Positions 45,321 through 59,845 of a stretch of 64,000 nucleotides of DNA are shown piece by piece (positions within the stretch are counted from its first letter, which is position 1; each line of letters starts with the position of its first letter). The translations under genes were made by a program, and so were the position numbers. The notes under the pieces are model-generated. The model worked only from the letters and a program-made list of their open reading frames with translations. It did not search any database and was not told where the DNA came from. Origin of the DNA: Allium sativum (lineage: Eukaryota > Streptophyta > Magnoliopsida > Asparagales > Amaryllidaceae); assembly GCA_030737875.1 (NCBI GenBank), contig CM060918.1, positions 768,360,552 to 768,424,551 on the forward strand. Direction: 5' to 3'.

Positions 45321-47835
45321 TGTAATGGCGCGTTTTGTTAGCTGTCGAATAATTAATTTATTTAATGATTTATATATCGATTTGGTGATATCGATAACTT
45401 AAAGTACAACGTTCGAACTTATAATTTATAATTATAATTAAAACGAGCCTGAAACGACGCGGCAGTTCGCTATTTGGCGATTTGAACTTCAACTGAATAT
45501 ACAAGATTCGTTTTAAGCCGGATTTCTGTGAAACAAGAAACGTACGGATCTGTTGAACTATATTTTTCATATGGAAGAGAAAAATCGAGATTTCGTCGTG
45601 TAGATTTTGAGATATGTCCAAATCAAATTTTAGAAAAGTCGCTGTGGAATTCCTTTATAATTTGCAACGCTTTATTTACGTTATAAAAGAGTTTTCAATA
45701 TATTTGAATATCGGGTTTGAATTTAGACAAGGTTCTTTTGGGAAGTAGTGATAATTTAATTTTTAGAATTTTACTGTAATTTTTAATTAATTAAATAATC
45801 AACTTTTTATATGGAGTATTTTGCACCCTTAATCAGCGGTTTTGCGGTTTCACAATATAAGTTAATCTACCGGTATTATTATATTTCTGGGATCGTGACA
45901 CCTCACTAAGCACGACTGTACTGTTACTTCTGTCTATAGCAGCCCGACCTGAACGAAAATTTAAGTAACGAAGCACCGATATTTTGTAACGTATGATAGC
46001 TGAATAATATTAAGTTTCCTTGCACCTTAAGTGTACACGCCCTCATCGTTTTCAGCCGCTAGTTCTCAAGGTCCCCAAAACAAAATGTGGCCTTTAATTA
46101 TCCTAAGGAAAACCCAACTAAACACTATAAATAATACTTATCCTATAACCTAACTCATTTTGCTCTACCGTTCATTTATCTCGAGCCGCCACTGAAGCTT
46201 TTCTCGGAACAAAAACCGAAGCATTCAATCCTCAAAAGAAAATCCTCTAACAAATCAAAACGCGAGCTTCTGAACTAAAAGAGGAAAGGAATAACATGGA
46301 AGAGCGTGAGTGTTCAGAGGAGTTCAAGGGTTTGGATGGGTAGTTGCGAGCTGATGTCGCGATGTTGCAGTCAGTAACAGACATGGTGATGAAGTATAGA
46401 TCATGGTGGAAGGGAAAATTCGTGTAAAAAGTGCTGCGAACGTGAGAAGATCTGGATGTCGGGATGTGGTCGGGTGCGTGGGTGTTGATGATGTGAAGAA
46501 AAAGAGATCATGAAGGGGAGTCAGCTTGAAGATGTTGGTCTGGAAAAGGGCTTTGCAGTTTGTTCTTGAAGCTGCAGACGTATATTGAAAAGAAGCACGG
46601 CGTGCGTGAGGGAGTGGCTTGTTTTGCTGAAGCGGGCGGTTGCATTGATGATAGTTGGATGAAGGTGCTTTGAAGGTGTTATGGGGTAAATTCATGAGTA
46701 GGAGTGAGCACGTCAGGGGACTAAGTGAGAATACATGCAGGAAGGGGAAGCTAAAGGGAAGTTGGCAGATGGAAAAAGGAGAGAGAAAGTAGGACGTGAG
46801 AGAAGTGTTGTGAAATATGGGGTTGACATATTGTTTGTATTTGTAGTGGGAAGGGTAGTTGAAGTGGACGGTTTGAAATGGGTGCTGCAGGCGGGATGTA
46901 AGGGGGGAGACGCGAGACTAGCAGTTGGTGAATACAAATGATGATGTACTCATTTGTGAAGAGTGGGAAGAACTAAAGGGCGGTTTGTTGTCCCTTGCCG
47001 TGAAGAATGATGAAGATGAGTTCATGGAGGCTGCGCACTGCGCAGGGTAGTTCAGTGGAAGTGGTTTAAGAACGTATAGACACGGGTTTGGGGATAGGAG
47101 ATTTGCTCTCGGAGGATTCATGCAAGCTACAGGAAGTATAACATGACAGAAGAAAGAGAGGAAAGGACAGTGTAGAGTTTTTAAATGGAAATATAAATAT
47201 ACTGGAATTATGTAACGTTGGACCGAGAAGGAAAAGGCAGCAGGAATGGGTAGTTGCAGTTCCGATAACACAACAAGAAGTTGACGATGGCAGAATTAAA
47301 CGACAGATCCAGTCTACTGACGCAAATCGTTATTTAACGGTTAACGCGCAACGGTGAGTAAATCTCACTAACTCTGAACAGTTTATAATTTCATGTTGCA
47401 TTCTTAGAACTGTTAAAATATTATCTGTTTGACTGTTTGACCGTGTGTTGACTGTTTGATTGAACTGCTAGTCAGTTAGTAGAGATTTTATATATATATT
47501 TACGTATATATATATATAAACCGTTAAATAGTCATATGTTGATTCTGCTATCAGAATATTTCACAGTAAAGTGAAATCGATGTTGTTGTATTGTCTAACA
47601 TCTGTGGTGCAGGGAAACAGGTTGGAGGAATCCAACAGGATTCCTCAACAGTATTTTACTGTGATTTTTATAGTGTGATATATAATGTGAAGTATATAAT
47701 CTGTATGACTATGTGTGGTGGGACGATATTTATCGTTGTTATATGGTGTGTTGAAGACCATGAGAAATACCAGACTGTAGGAGGGGGGTTTTCAAAGTAT
47801 ATTTTGAAAATAGTTTATTTATATAAAATCAAGGG

Positions 47836-47875
<40 letters not shown>

Positions 47876-50800
47876 AAAAAGGATTTTTGAATATTAAGGA
47901 ATATAGTTGGTAAAACAAATATAAAAGAGTTTTATTTGTAAATCAATATAAGGAATTATATTCAATAGAACAAATATAAAGGATATTTATTTAGAGTTTT
48001 AATAAATAGAATATTATAAAGGGTGTTTATTTAGAGATTAAATAAATAGAATTAAACTAAAGAAGATATTTATTTGTCAAATAAATAGGAGTTAACCAAG
48101 TGAATGGGTCGAGTTAACCAAGTGAATTGGTTGAGTAAAACGAAGTGAACTAGTTAAGTTAAACTAGGTGGTTAATCAAAGTGAATTAGTTAAGTTAAAC
48201 TAAGTGGTTAACCAAAGTAAATTAGTTAAGTTAAACTAAGCGGTGAATCAAAGTGAATTTGTTAAGTTAAACTAAATGATTAATCGATGTGAATTAGTTA
48301 GGTTAAACTAAAGGATTAATCGATGTGAATTAGTTAAGTTAACTAAGTGGTTAATCGAAGTAAATTAGTTGAGTTAAACTAAGTGAACCGACTTGAGTTA
48401 ATCAACGTGAATTAACTAAGTTAAACTAAGTGGATTAGTTCAGTTAATCGAGACAAGTAAATCAAGTTAGGGTAAACCATTTGAGTTAACCAGTTAGAGT
48501 TAACCATTTGAGTTAACCAGTTTGAGTTGATCAGTTAGAGTTGACCAGTTAGAGTTGACCAGTTAAAGTTGACCAGTTAGAGATATCCAAGTGGAGTTAA
48601 TCGAGTAGCGTTGTCGAATATCACTTATTCGAAGAAGAGCTATCGAATATAGTTTATTCGAGTGGAGAAATCAAATGTTATTCATTTGAGAAGAGTTATC
48701 GAATATAGTTTATTTGAGTGGGGAAATCAAATGTTATTCATTTTAGAAGAGTTACCGAATATTATTTATTCGAAGAGTAGTTATCGAATATTGGTTATTC
48801 GAAGTTAGTTAATCCAAAGGAGTTATTCGAAGTTAGTTAATCCAAAGGAGTTATTCGAAGTTAGAAATCCAAAGGAGTTATTCGAAGTTAGTAATCCAAA
48901 GGAGTTATTCGAAGTTAGTAATCCAAAGGAGTTATTCGAAGTTAGTTGATTCAAAGGAGTTATTCGAAGTTAGTAATCCAAAGGAGTTATTCGAAGTTAG
49001 TTAATCCAAAGGAGTTAGTCGAAGAGTTAATCGAATATAGTTATTCGAAAGAAGGTGTTAATCGAATATAGTTATTCGAGTAAAGTTAAAAGAGTTAATC
49101 GAATTTAGTTATTCGGAATGAGTTATGCGAATTTGATATTTGAATAGAGTTAAACACATTAGAGTGATTCGAATTACTTATTCAAATAGAGTTAAACACG
49201 TAAGAGTTAATTGAATATTAGTTATTCAATTAGAGTTAAATCGAATTTAGTTATTCGAAAGGAGTTAATCAATTTGAGTTAAGTTAATCGATTTGAATTA
49301 AGTTGAATCGAAATGGAGTAAATCAATTAGAATTAAGTTAATCGAGTTAGAGTAAATCGAATATTGGTTATTCGAAGGTAAGTTATTCGAATTGGTTATT
49401 CGAAGGAGTTAATCAAATGAGTCGATCCAAAGGAGTTAGTCGAATATTAGTTATTCGAATAGAGTTAAAGGGGTTATCGATTTTAGTTTGATCAAAAGGA
49501 GTTATCGATTAGTAAATCGAAAGGAGATTTTCGAATATAGCATATTCGAAAGAAAGAGATCGAATATTGTTTATTCGAAAGAGAGAGATTTCGAATATGA
49601 GTTATTCGAAGAGAGATAATCGAATATAGGTTATTCGAAAAAAGAGTTAATCAAATAGAGATTACTCGAAAGAGAGTTATACGTCGAATTCGATTATAGC
49701 GAGTTCGGGAAAGTACTATTTACTTTCCAGGGTTTAAATCAAGATTTAGTTATTGATTTAGAAATTAGGTGTCTGTTAAATTATTCGAGTTAGGAAATAA
49801 AATATATAGGGGTAGGAATTATAACGTTATAGTTATAATCAAACACTGTCATATAAGAAGTGGATTCGTAACCTGAATCCGAGAATTTGCATAAACAGAT
49901 GATTGTAAAAAGTGAGTAATGAGCTTCATCTATTTCACAGTAAAGGACGTTGTTCAATTAAGGTCTGAGAGGTAATTATACCCAAACTTGATTGACTTCA
50001 GAATTGACAAAGGAATAGTTGTGGTTCGATAGAAAGGTTGATTTGAAATATAGTTAAGTAATAAGCGATTTATGGATTAAGCGTAACGATGTTTTATACA
50101 ACGTTCATTGGAAATCCGTAAATGAGTTTTGGAAACGTTTTCCAAATATAGTCAGATATGTTTTCTAAACATAGAAAATGAAATGTTTTCATGATAAGAA
50201 TTTAAGAAAAAGAGTTAAGCAAATTCAGAAACTGACTGGAGAGGGTAAGTTGAACGGTTTTCTAAGGGACGATCTGATGTTGGTTTCGACCTTTCGGATT
50301 GATACTTAGAGAATTGTTCTCATACTAGTTACAGTTAGGGACTGATAGTTGCGAAATAATAGTGATGTGAAAATAAGCTATGGAAATGTTTTCCAATGAT
50401 TAATAACATATATTTTCTAAATATATGAAATAAGGAAATATGAACATGTGATGATTGATCGATCGAATTTCCATTTGGAAATAAGATCGTTGTTTGTACA
50501 CCGACATGTTTTCATTTGATAGTTGAATCACAGACTATCAAAGTTTTTACCATTTTAACGTTCTTAATATGGAGAGACCGGTTGGATTATTATCCAAGAA
50601 CCACTCTGTATTGGCATAAGCGTTGCGAGCAATATCTGCCAAAGATAAATTGAAGACGGAGTAAAGTGCAAGGGCTGTTGTATAAGTCTTAGATAACAGT
50701 GACTAAGATGGATATACTGAATAGTGCCTTCGGTTTGTCCAGTCCCAGGACAACGTATATGGAAGAAGGTCTGACAGAGTATATCCAATGGATCGCGTAA

Positions 50801-51896
50801 GTTGATCTGTTCAAACGTATTCACGTTTGGTGGCGGAGGAATTCGTTTCTCTTAGCTATATACCCGTGTTATTTTTGGACAAGTCAATTTGTGATTTGGC
50901 GGGTATGACAATGTGGCATTCAAAGTGAATGATGATCAGATGTTCTGAAGATAGACGTAGCTTCTAGCCTCACACCAAGAAGTAACAAAAGTTGGGCTAG
51001 GCAGCATGGCTAGTTGGGTCATCCCCAAGCAGGGTGTATTGTCACCGATCTAGTGAATATTCATATTTATACTTCTTTTTGATTCTGTATCTTCGGATGA
51101 CGGTTTGATGGCCTACAACCGTGGTGGCAATATATTCGCGACACTCAAGCTAAATGAGTGAGCGGTCATGTGTGGCCGGGTTGCAAGACGTTCTTGTTGA
51201 ACCCTGAGTGTATCACCTCTAGAGTACACTATTCAGAAGGTGCTCCCATACCTTGTCTGTTGGAATCCATTCTTCGATAAGCGCCCTGCGGTTTATGATT
51301 TTATACTATGTATGTAGAACGTGAGATGCAAGCGTTTCTGCTAGATTGATACCTATTTGTACTTAGACATTATTATAATATCACAATGATATTGCTTGTC
51401 AAAGTTGTTCAGATACTCATAAGGGAAAAACCCGTTCCGTATTCACGGCGTGGTCTTATGAGATATCCTATACCTATTTTAAACTATTTTACTCATACCA
51501 GTCCCTTGACTGACCCGGAGTTTATTTTGTTGTTTTCCCTAAACTCTTGGGTGCCTAAATTTGTACGGGCAGTCAAGTAGTCGGGATTTACAGATATACT
51601 TGGAGAGCTTGGAGCAGGAGACTTCAAGATTCTATAGCTATAGTTATTTCCGCTGTTTTGTAAGTGTTGTACTCTGATAAGTGCTATTGTATATATATAA
51701 CTGTTTACTTCAAAGTTATGTTATATATTATATGTTATTCGTTCCGCTGTGAGATTCGTGTTACTCTGATGATTCTGATGTTCTTCTTCTTCTTCTATTC
51801 TATTAGTTCTATCTTTTCTTTCTCACCTTCTAAATTTTTTCACTAACGTCTCGGAATTTCCGACTCTCGAGGAGTCGGAAATTTCCAGCCGTTACA
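45321..51896 (+). repeat. Array LTR2 (6576 bp)
   Basis: Same organisation as LTR1. It is about 20 bp longer, mainly from a (TA)n run expanded at 47840-47873. LTR2-only changes include GCGG for GGGG near 45844 and CTTGACTG for CATGACTG near 51505. It shares other changes with LTR3 (GTGTGTTGAC, CCCAAGCAGGG). Confidence 0.95.
48611..49709 (+). repeat. Hairpin-forming repeat block (LTR2)
   Basis: Counterpart of 40646-41743; several arms broken in LTR1 are intact here, e.g. TATTCGAG near 49073 and TATTCGAATAG near 49452. Confidence 0.85.
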
Positions 51897-51898
51897 GT

Positions 51899-51910
51899 TG
51901 GTATCAGAGC
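51899..51910 (+). promoter_or_regulatory. PBS of internal domain 2
   Basis: TGGTATCAGAGC, spacer GT after LTR2. Confidence 0.93.
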
Positions 51911-53276
51911 TTAAATTAAGTGATTACCTTGGCTCTGTGGCATAACTCGATAGAGATGGGGGTAGTAATATCCTAGATTGAGTTTGAGTGTATATATATG
52001 AGCGCGTAATTGTTATTCAATATAAAATGGTTTTATATTGTGGAGACTCATTGGTTGAGTGGCTTATGAATTCTGGTCGATCAGTTGATCCACTGTATCG
52101 ATAAGGGTTACTAAACACTCGAATACGATGAACCGTCATGGTATGTTTTGAAAGAGGGTAAATGAAATAATTTTTCCCAAAATATATTTTTGTATAGAAA
52201 AGATATATATCTTGAAATTATTATAGTATATTGATTGTGTTGGTTGTTATTATAATCGAATAAGATTATAAAAGGGTGAAATGGTTATAAATGACCAATC
52301 AGAATTCATATGAATGTAATATATGAAATAGTTTGAATTAAATATGAATTTAAATCAGATTTGGAATTAAAATAAGGAAATTTTAAGTTCCTGGGAGATT
52401 TGAAAATGTTTTTCAAATTTAAAACGATATAGTATTGAACTCACTTCGATAGCTGGAAAATAGATTCTGATGATGAATCTAGACATCATCAGTGTTCATT
52501 TTTGAGTTCTAAGTGACGGATTACTACCAAATGTTTTGTTTTTGAATTGTTTTGAGAAAACAAGTTGTTTAGAAATTCAAAGGTTTTGAATTGGCATTAT
52601 GATTTCAAATTGATTTGAAAGAAACCCAGGTACTTAAGTGCTGGAATTAAAATTTAACTAATGAAGTTAAATAAAATAAAATGAGATGGTAAAAATAAAT
52701 TGAAATTTAACTTGAACTGAGTTAAATAAAATTGAATTGGATTAGAGTTAATCTAGAATGGAACCAAATTGATAAGTCAATAAATTGGAATTTGATATTA
52801 GAGTTCGAATGAAATTCGACTTGGATTTGAGGATATGAACTGATTGGAGATCAATTAGAATGGATAACATTGGTATATGTTGAAGTGGTAGCAGATGCAA
52901 GGGGTAGAATTAAATGCCCGACAAAAAGGTACAAGTTTATATCATATATGAGTTTGGATTTTATGAGCCGAATTGGCAAGCCGCTTGGCTGTTTGATTTT
53001 CTTTTGGGTTGGAGAAGGCCTAGAGAGGCGAGGGGTGGTTTGTCATATTGACCAATACAAAGGAGGTTATGACGAAATTTTTCGAAAATTCCAGGCGTTA
53101 GAACATTCTCATGATTTATGGAAATTCAGTTAGCCAGAACGAATTAATAATTTAATTGAAAATTAAAAGGTTCAGTTGAAACTGGAGTTGAGAAGTAAAC
53201 TAAAAGATATTTGAATCTAGTTCGTAAAGTTGGTAGCATTTTCCTAGCTTAGCAATTTCGAGGACGAAATTATTTT

Positions 53277-53287
53277 AAGGGGGGAAG
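53277..53287 (+). promoter_or_regulatory. PPT of internal domain 2
   Basis: AAGGGGGGAAG two bases before LTR3. Confidence 0.9.
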
Positions 53288-53289
53288 TC

Positions 53290-56200
53290 TGTAATGGCGC
53301 GTTTTGTTAGCTGTCGAATAATTAATTTATTTAATGATTTATATATCGATTTGGTGATATCGATTACTTAAAGTACAACGTTCGAACTTATAATTTATAA
53401 TTATAATTAAAACGAGCCTGAAACGACGCGGCAGTTCGCTATTTGGCGATTTGAACTTCAACTGAATATACAAGATTCGTTTTAAGCCGGATTTCTGTGA
53501 AACAAGAAACGTACGGATCTGTTGAACTATATTTTTCATATGGAAGAGAAAAATCGAGATTTCGTCGTGTAGATTTTGAGATATGTCCAAATCAAATTTT
53601 AGAAAAGTCTCTGTGGAATTCCTTTATAATTTGCAACGCTTTATTTACGTTATAAAAGAGTTTTCAATATATTTGAATATCGGGTTTGAATTTAGACAAG
53701 GTTCTTTTGGGAAGTAGTGATAATTTAATTTTTAGAATTTTACTGTAATTTTTAATTGATTAAATAATCAACTTTTTATATGGAGTATTTTGCACCCTTA
53801 ATCAGCGGTTTTGGGGTTTCACAATATAAGTTAATCTACCGGTATTATTATATTTCTGGGATCGTGACACCTCACTAAGCACGACTGTACTGTTACTTCT
53901 GTCTATAGCAGCCCGACCTGAACGAAAATTTAAGTAACGAAGCACAGATATTTTGTAACGTATGATAGCTGAATAATATTAAGTTTCCTTGCACCTTAAG
54001 TGTACACGCCCTCATCGTTTTCAGCCGCTAGTTCTCAAGGTCCCCAAAACAAAATGTGGCCTTTAATTATCCTCAGGAAAACCCAACTAAACACTATAAA
54101 TAATACTTATCCTATAACCTAACTCATTTTGCTCTGCCGTTCATTTATCTCGAGCCGCCACTGAAGCTTTTCTCGGAACAAAAACCGAAGCATTCAATCC
54201 TCAAAAGAAAATCCTCTAACAAATCAAAACGCGAGCTTCTGAACTAAAAGAGGAAAGGAATAACATGGAAGAGCGTGAGTGTTCAGAGGAGTTCAAGGGT
54301 TTGGATGGGTAGTTGCGAGCTGATGTCGCGATGTTGCAGTCAGTAACAGACATGGTGATGAAGTATAGATCATGGTGGAAGGGAAAACTCGTGTAAAATG
54401 TGCTGCGAACGTGAGAAGATCTGGATGTCGGGATGTGGTCGGGTGCGTGGGTGTTGATGATGTGAAGAAAAAGAGATCATGAAGGGGAGTCAGCTTGAAG
54501 ATGTTGGTCTGGAAAAGGGCTTTGCAGTTTGTTCTTGAAGCTGCAGACGTATATTGAAAAGAAGCACGGCGTGCGTGAGGGAGTGGCTTGTTTTGCTGAA
54601 GCGGGCGGTTGCATTGATGATAGTTGGATGAAGGTGCTTTGAAGGTGTTATGGGGTAAATTCATGAGTAGGAGTGAGCACGTCAGGGGACTAAGTGAGAA
54701 TACATGCAGGAAGGGGAAGCTAAAGGGAAGTTGGCAGATGGAAAAAGGAGAGAGAAAGTAGGACGTGAGAGAAGTGTTGTGAAATATGGGGTTGACATAT
54801 TGTTTGTATTTGTAATGGGAAGGGTAGTTGAAGTGGACGGTTTGAAATGGGTGCTGCAGGCGGGATGTAAGGGGGGAGACGCGAGACTAGCAGTTGGTGA
54901 ATACAAATGATGATGTACTCATTTGTGAAGAGTGGGAAGAACTAAAGGGCGGTTTGTTGTCCCTTGCCGTGAAGAATGATGAAGATGAGTTCATGGAGGC
55001 TGCGCACTGCGCAGGGTAGTTCAGTGGAAGTGGTTTAAGAACGTATAGACACGGGTTTGGGGATAGGAGATTTGCTCTCGGAGGATTCATGCAAGCTACA
55101 GGAAGTATAACGTGACAGAAGAAAGAGAGGAAAGGACAGTGTAGAGTTTTTAAATGGAAATATAAATATACTGGAATTATGTAACGTTGGACCGAGAAGG
55201 AAAAGGCAGCAGGAATGGGTAGTTGCAGTTCCGATAACACAACAAGAAGTTGACGATGGCAGAATTAAACGACAGATCCAGTCTACTGACGCAAATCGTT
55301 ATTTAACGGTTAACGCGCAACGGTGAGTAAATCTCACTAACTCTGAACAGTTTATAATTTCATGTTGCATTCTTAGAACTGTTAAAATATTATCTGTTTG
55401 ACTGTTTGACCGTGTGTTGACTGTTTGATTGAACTGCTAGTCAGTTAGTAGAGATTTTATATATATATTTACGTATATATATATATAAACTGTTAAATAG
55501 TCATATGTTGATTCTGCTATCAGAATATTTCACAGTAATGTGAAATCGATGTTGTTGTATTGTCTAACATCTGTGGTGCAGGGAAACAGGTTGGAGGAAT
55601 CCAACAGGATTCCTCAACAGTATTTTACTGTGATTTTTATAGTGTGATATATAATGTGAAGTATATAATCTGTATGACTATGTGTGGTGGGACGATATTT
55701 ATCGTTGTTATATGGTGTGTTGAAGACCATGAGAAATACCAGACTGTAGGAGGGGGGTTTTCAAAGTATATTTTGAAAATAGTTTATTTATATAAAATCA
55801 AGGGATTTTATATATATATATAAGAAAAAGGATTTTTGAATATTAAGGAATATAGTTGGTAAAACAAATATAAAAGAGTTTTATTTGTAAATCAATATAA
55901 GGTATTATATTCATTAGAACAAATATAAAGGATATTTATTTAGAGATTTAATAAATAGAATATTATAAAGGGTGTTTATTTAGAGATTAAATAAATAGAA
56001 TTAAACTAAAGAAGATATTTATTTGTCAAATAAATAGGAGTTAACCAAGTGAATGGGTCGAGTTAACCAAGTGAATTGGTTGAGTAAAACGAAGTGAACT
56101 AGTTAAGTTAAACTAGGTGGTTAATCAAAGTGAATTAGTTAAGTTAAACTAAGTGGTTAACCAAAGTAAATTAGTTAAGTTAAACTAAGCGGTGAATCAA

Positions 56201-59200
56201 AGTGAATTTGTTAAGTTAAACTAAATGATTAATCGATGTGAATTAGTTAGGTTAAACTAAAGGATTAATCGATGTGAATTAGTTAAGTTAACTAAGTGGT
56301 TAATCGAAGTAAATTAGTTGAGTTAAACTAAGTGAACCGGCTTGAGTTAATCAACGTGAATTAACTAAGTTAAACTAAGTGGATTAGTTCAGTTAATCGA
56401 GACAAGTAAATCAAGTTAGGGTAAACCATTTGAGTTAACCAGTTAGAGTTAACCATTTGAGTTAACCAGTTTGAGTTGATCAGTTAGAGTTGACCAGTTA
56501 GAGTTGACCAGTTAAAGTTGACCAGTTAGAGTTATCCAAGTGGAGTTAATCGAGTAGCGTTGTCGAATATCACTTATTCGAAGAAGAGCTATCGAATATA
56601 GTTTATTCGAGTGGAGAAATCAAATGTTATTCATTTGAGAAGAGTTATCGAATATAGTTTATTTGAGTGGGGAAATCAAATGTTATTCATTTGGGAAGAG
56701 TTACCGAATATTATTTATTCGAAGAGTAGTTATCGAATATTGGTTATTCGAAGTTAGTTAATCCAAAGGAGTTATTCGAAGTTAGTTAATCCAAAGGAGT
56801 TATTCGAAGTTAGAAATCCAAAGGAGTTATTCGAAGTTAGTAATCCAAAGGAGTTATTCGAAGTTAGTGATCCAAAGGAGTTATTCGAAGTTAGTTGATC
56901 CAAAGGAGTTATTCGAAGTTAGTAATCCAAAGGAGTTATTCGAAGTTAGTTAATCCAAAGGAGTTAGTCGAAGAGTTAATCGAATATAGTTATTCGAAAG
57001 AAGGTGTTAATCGAATATAGTTATTCGAGTAAAGTTAAAAGAGTTAATCGAATTTAGTTATTCGGAATGAGTTATGCGAATTTGATATTTGAATAGAGTT
57101 AAACACATTAGAGTGATTCGAATTACTTATTCAAGTAGAGTTAAACACGTAAGAGTTAACTGAATATTAGTTATTCAATTAGAGTTAAATCGAATTTAGT
57201 TATTCGAAAGGAGTTAATCAATTTGAGTTAAGTTAATCGATTTGAATTAAGTTCAATCGAAATGGAGTAAATCGATTAGAATTAAGTTAATCGAGTTAGA
57301 GTAAATCGAATATTGGTTATTCGAAGGTAAGTTATTCGAATTGGTTATTCGAAGGAGTTAATCAAATGAGTCGATCCAAAGGAGTTAGTCGAATATTAGT
57401 TATTCGAATAGAGTTAAAGGGGTTATCGATTTTAGTTTGATCAAAAGGAGTTATCGATTAGTAAATCGAAAGGAGATTTTCGAATATAACATATTCGAAA
57501 GAAAGAGATCGAATATTGTTTATTCGAAAGAGAGAGATTTCGAATATGAGTTATTCGAAGAGAGATAATCGAATATAGGTTATTCGAAAAAAGAGTTAAT
57601 CAAATAGAGATTACTCGAAAGAGAGTTATACGTCGAATTCGATTATAGCGAGTTCGGGAAAGTACTATTTACTTTCCAGGGTTTAAATCAAGATTTAGTT
57701 ATTGATTTAGAAATTAGGTGTCTGTTAAATTATTCGAGTTAGGAAATAAAATATATAGGGGTAGGAATTATAACGTTATAGTTATAATCAAACACTGTCA
57801 TATAAGAAGTGGATTCGTAACCTGAATCCGAGAATTTGCATAAACAGATGATTGTAAAAAGTGAGTAATGAGCTTCATCTATTTCACAGTAAAGGACGTT
57901 GTTCAATTAAGGTCTGAGAGGTAATTATACCCAAACTTGATTGACTTCAGAATTGACAAAGGAATAGTTGTGGTTCGATAGAAAGGTTGATTTGAAATAT
58001 AGTTAAGTAATAAGCGATTTATGGATTAAGCGTAACGATGTTTTATACAACGTTCATTGGAAATCCGTAAATGAGTTTTGGAAACGTTTTCCAAATATAG
58101 TCAGATATGTTTTCTAAACATAGAAAATGAAATGTTTTCATGATAAGAATTTAAGAAAAAGAGTTAAGCAAATTCAGAAACTGACTGGAGAGGGTAAGTT
58201 GAACGGTTTTCTAAGGGACGATCTGATGTTGGTTTCGACCTTTCGGATTGATACTTAGAGAATTGTTCTCATACTAGTTACAGTTAGGGACTGATAGTTG
58301 CGAAATAATAGTGATGTGAAAATAAGCTATGGAAATGTTTTCCAATGATTAATAACATATATTTTCTAAATATATGAAATAAGGAAATATGAACATGTGA
58401 TGATTGATCGATCGAATTTCCATTTGGAAATAAGATCGTTGTTTGTACACCGACATGTTTTCATTTGATAGTTGAATCACAGACTATCAAAGTTTTTACC
58501 ATTTTAACGTTGTTAATATGGAGAGACCGGTTGGATTATTATCCAAGAACCACTCTGTATTGGCATAAGCGTTGCGAGCAATATCTGCCAAAGATAAATT
58601 GAAGACGGAGTAAAGTGCAAGGGCTGTTGTATAAGTCTTAGATAACAGTGACTAAGATGGATATACTGAATAGTGCCTTCGTTTTGTCCAGTCCCAGGAC
58701 AACGTATATGGAAGAAGGTCTGACAGAGTATATCCAATGGATCGCGTAAGTTGATCTGTTCAAACGTATTCACGTTTGGTGGCGGAGGAATTCGTTTCTC
58801 TTAGCTATATACCCGTGTTATTTTTGGACAAGTCAATTTGTGATTTGGCGGGTATGACAATGTGGCATTCAAAGTGAATGATGATCAGATGTTCTGAAGA
58901 TAGACGTAGCTTCTAGCCTCACACCAAGAAGTAACAAAAGTTGGGCTAGGCAGCATGGCTAGTTGGGTCATCCCCAAGCAGGGTGTATTGTCACCGATCT
59001 AGTGAATATTCATATTTATACTTCTTTTTGATTCTGTATCTTCGGATGACGGTTTGATGGCCTACAACCGTGGTGGCAATATATTCGCGATACTCAAGCT
59101 AAATGAGTGAGCGGTCATGTGTGGCCGGGTTGCAAGACGTTCTTGTTGAACCCTGAGTGTATCACCTCTAGAGTACACTATTCAGAAGGTGCTCCCATAC

Positions 59201-59845
59201 CTTGTCTGTTGGAATCCATTCTTCGATAAGCGCCCTACGGTTTATGATTTTATACTATGTATGTAGAACGTGAGATGCAAGCGTTTCTGCTAGATTGATA
59301 CCTATTTGTACTTAGACATTATTATAATATCACAATGATATTGCTTGTCAAAGTTGTTCAGATACTCATAAGGGAAAAACCCGTTCCGTATTCACGGCGT
59401 GGTCTTATGAGATATCCTATACCTATTTTAAACTATTTTACTCATACCAGTCCCATGACTGACCCGGAGTTTATTTTGTTGTTTTCCCTAAACTCTTGGG
59501 TGCCTAAATTTGTACGGGCAGTCAAGTAGTCGGAATTTACAGATATACTTGGAGAGCTTGGAGCGGGAGACTTCAAGATTCTATAGCTATAGTTATTTCC
59601 GCTGTGTTGTAAGTGTTGTACTCTGATAAGTGCTATTGTATATATATAACTGTTTACTTCAAAGTTATGTTATATATTATATGTTATTCGTTCCGCTGTG
59701 AGATTCGTGTTACTCTGATGATTCTGATGTTCTTCTTCTTCTTCTATTCTATTAGTTCTATCTTTTCTTTCTCACCTTCTAAATTCTTTCACTAACGTCT
59801 CGGAATTTCCGACTCTCGAGGAGTCGGAAATTTCCAGCCGTTACA
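53290..59845 (+). repeat. Array LTR3 (6556 bp)
   Basis: Same organisation as LTR1 and LTR2. It ends CCAGCCGTTACA and is followed by the AAATA duplication rather than a PBS, so it is the true 3' LTR of the assembly. Confidence 0.95.
56560..57655 (+). repeat. Hairpin-forming repeat block (LTR3)
   Basis: Counterpart of 40646-41743, stems largely intact. Confidence 0.85.

Larger units (their letters stand above)
51897..53289 (+). mobile_element. Array internal domain 2 (1393 bp)
   Basis: Second internal copy, between LTR2 and LTR3, non-coding like the first. PBS at 51899-51910, TTTCGAGGACGAAA at 53256-53269, PPT at 53277-53287. Confidence 0.9.
37377..59845 (+). mobile_element. Three-LTR tandem long-LTR retrotransposon
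   Basis: LTR1 37377-43928, internal 43929-45320, LTR2 45321-51896, internal 51897-53289, LTR3 53290-59845. Each LTR starts TGTAATGGCG and ends CCAGCCGTTACA; both internal segments start with a PBS and end with a PPT. A single AAATA duplication flanks the whole 22.5 kb. The copies differ by scattered private substitutions and short indels, arguing against an assembly echo. No gag or pol is present. The PBS, TTTCGAGGACGAAA and PPT motifs tie it to Tekay. Confidence 0.95.

Noticed and set aside
37377..59845. Segmental duplication or satellite array
   Set aside because: Each unit has LTR, PBS and PPT borders, and one 5 bp target duplication encloses the whole.
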